A stretch of 5,039 nt of DNA from Caldisericota bacterium (GTDB lineage Bacteria > CG03 > B21-G15), in NCBI GenBank assembly GCA_003650255.1, contig QMOP01000109.1, forward strand, positions 1-5,039, given 5' to 3'. A program made the translations under genes and the position numbers. Position 1 is the first letter of the stretch. Each line of letters opens with the position of its first letter. The notes beneath the pieces were generated by a model, which worked only from the letters and a program-made list of their open reading frames with translations, was not told the DNA's origin and searched no databases. Shown piece by piece: positions 4,270 through 5,039 of the stretch.

Positions 4270-5039
4270 ATTCAAGAATTAGAATTATACTTTTTATTTT
4301 CATCTTATCCTTTTTCGTAGTAATTTCACGACTTTTTCAGATTCAGGTTATAGGTTATAAAAGATTTTCTCAACTTGCTAAAAAGCAGTTTCCAAAGGTG
4401 AACATCTGGAAGCCGAGAAGGGGAAATATATATGATTCAAAAGGAAGAATAGTTGCGTTAACAGTTGAGGAGGGTGAGAGGTTTATCCCTGAAGGTGAGG
4501 GGCTTGAGGTTTTTGTTGGTTTTTTGAACTGGAAAGGAGAGGGAGCAAGTGGAATAGAGTATCTCTTTAATGATGTATTAAAAGGGGAGGTAAAAAAGGT
4601 TAAGTGGATGAGGGATGTAAGGGGAAGGAAAATTTTGAGAGTGAATTGCGGAGATGTTTTAAAAGAAGAAGGAAACTCAATTTATCTTACAATTGAAAGG
4701 CCTGTTCAGTATAAACTTTACAGTTTAATAAAAGAAGCATTAATTAAGTATAATGGAAACTGGGCAGCAGGTATTGTTCAGGATGTTTATTCAGGAGAGA
4801 TTATAGGATTTTCTTATGTTGATAGAAGTAATAGAAAAAAATGGATAAGTAATCCTCTAATTACAAGATTTTTCGAACCAGGGTCGACTCTTAAAATTAT
4901 TCCAGCAGCAGCAGCAATTGAAGAGGGAGTTTTTTCTCCTCAGGATAAGTTCTGGTGTGAAGAAGGAGTTTTTGAGATTTTTGATTTTCCTATAAAGGAC
5001 CATGAAAAATATGGATGGCTTACTTTTAAGGAGATAATA
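4263..5039 (+). CDS. ftsI: Septal class B penicillin-binding protein FtsI (PBP3), 3' end outside window
   Basis: This DD-transpeptidase crosslinks septal peptidoglycan in the periplasm with its partner FtsW. The first 259 codons are visible. A short cytoplasmic tail precedes a membrane segment at about 8-22. Next comes KPRRGNIYDSKGRIVAL (50-66), the start of the pedestal domain. Then RFIPEGEGLEVFVGFLN (73-89) and GASGIE (94-99) match the end of that domain (RYYP-GE-HLIGF-N, GIE-E). The transpeptidase domain begins near SIYLTIERPVQ (139-149). FFEPGSTLK (203-211) holds catalytic Ser208 and Lys211 of the SxxK motif; the SxN and KTG motifs lie beyond the window. Only about six residues separate the two pedestal ends, where E. 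coli FtsI has some 90-100 more. This agrees with Ser208 here versus Ser307 there (recalled). The ATG lies within the ftsL stop region (ATGGTAG) without a clear Shine-Dalgarno site, so translation is probably coupled. Confidence 0.93.
   Translation, partial: MVDSRIRIILFIFILSFFVVISRLFQIQVIGYKRFSQLAKKQFPKVNIWKPRRGNIYDSKGRIVALTVEEGERFIPEGEGLEVFVGFLNWKGEGASGIEYLFNDVLKGEVKKVKWMRDVRGRKILRVNCGDVLKEEGNSIYLTIERPVQYKLYSLIKEALIKYNGNWAAGIVQDVYSGEIIGFSYVDRSNRKKWISNPLITRFFEPGSTLKIIPAAAAIEEGVFSPQDKFWCEEGVFEIFDFPIKDHEKYGWLTFKEII

Noticed and set aside
4084..4275. Minus-strand open frame within ftsL
   Set aside because: Low-complexity Phe/Asn/Lys shadow of the AT-rich ftsL coding strand.

Overview
The window is a strand-uniform (+) stretch of an AT-rich bacterial chromosome. 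Genes are roughly one third G+C by sample counts, tightly packed, and often start with GTG. It contains the 5' end of a division and cell wall (dcw) cluster in the classic order mraZ-rsmH-ftsL-ftsI, so the organism is a walled bacterium with FtsZ-type septal machinery. The lineage cannot be fixed from sequence alone. Divergent motifs in MraZ, RsmH and FtsI, and an ApbE-like UPF0280 gene of the kind common in anaerobes and methanogens, suggest a little-studied, probably anaerobic phylum rather than a model group.

Layout. Positions 1-570 hold the 3' part of a UPF0280 (ApbE-like) gene whose 5' end lies outside the window. One base later a DUF72/YecE-family gene starts (572-1303). Positions 1304-1734 are non-coding. 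They hold a GC-rich island (about 59% G+C over 1381-1620) made of three direct and two inverted copies of a short repeat that can fold into nested stems, followed by a run of CCATTCG-type heptamers. Short imperfect direct repeats flank the island, so it may be a small non-autonomous mobile element. A PfkB-family sugar kinase follows (1735-2598).

Positions 2599-2729 form the control region of the dcw operon. It has an 8-bp inverted repeat, a TTGACA promoter and three 10-bp-spaced GTGG repeats that match the known MraZ operator. The last repeat runs into the mraZ start codon. From mraZ on, the genes are coupled: mraZ/rsmH overlap by 4 nt, rsmH/ftsL by 4 nt and ftsL/ftsI by 7 nt. ftsI runs off the right edge just after the catalytic SxxK motif.

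How they work together: MraZ probably represses its own operon through the repeats. RsmH methylates 16S rRNA. FtsL and FtsI are membrane partners in septal peptidoglycan synthesis. The most unusual protein feature is FtsI, whose N-terminal pedestal domain appears to lack about 90 residues between its two conserved ends. The most unusual DNA feature is the GC-rich nested-repeat island.
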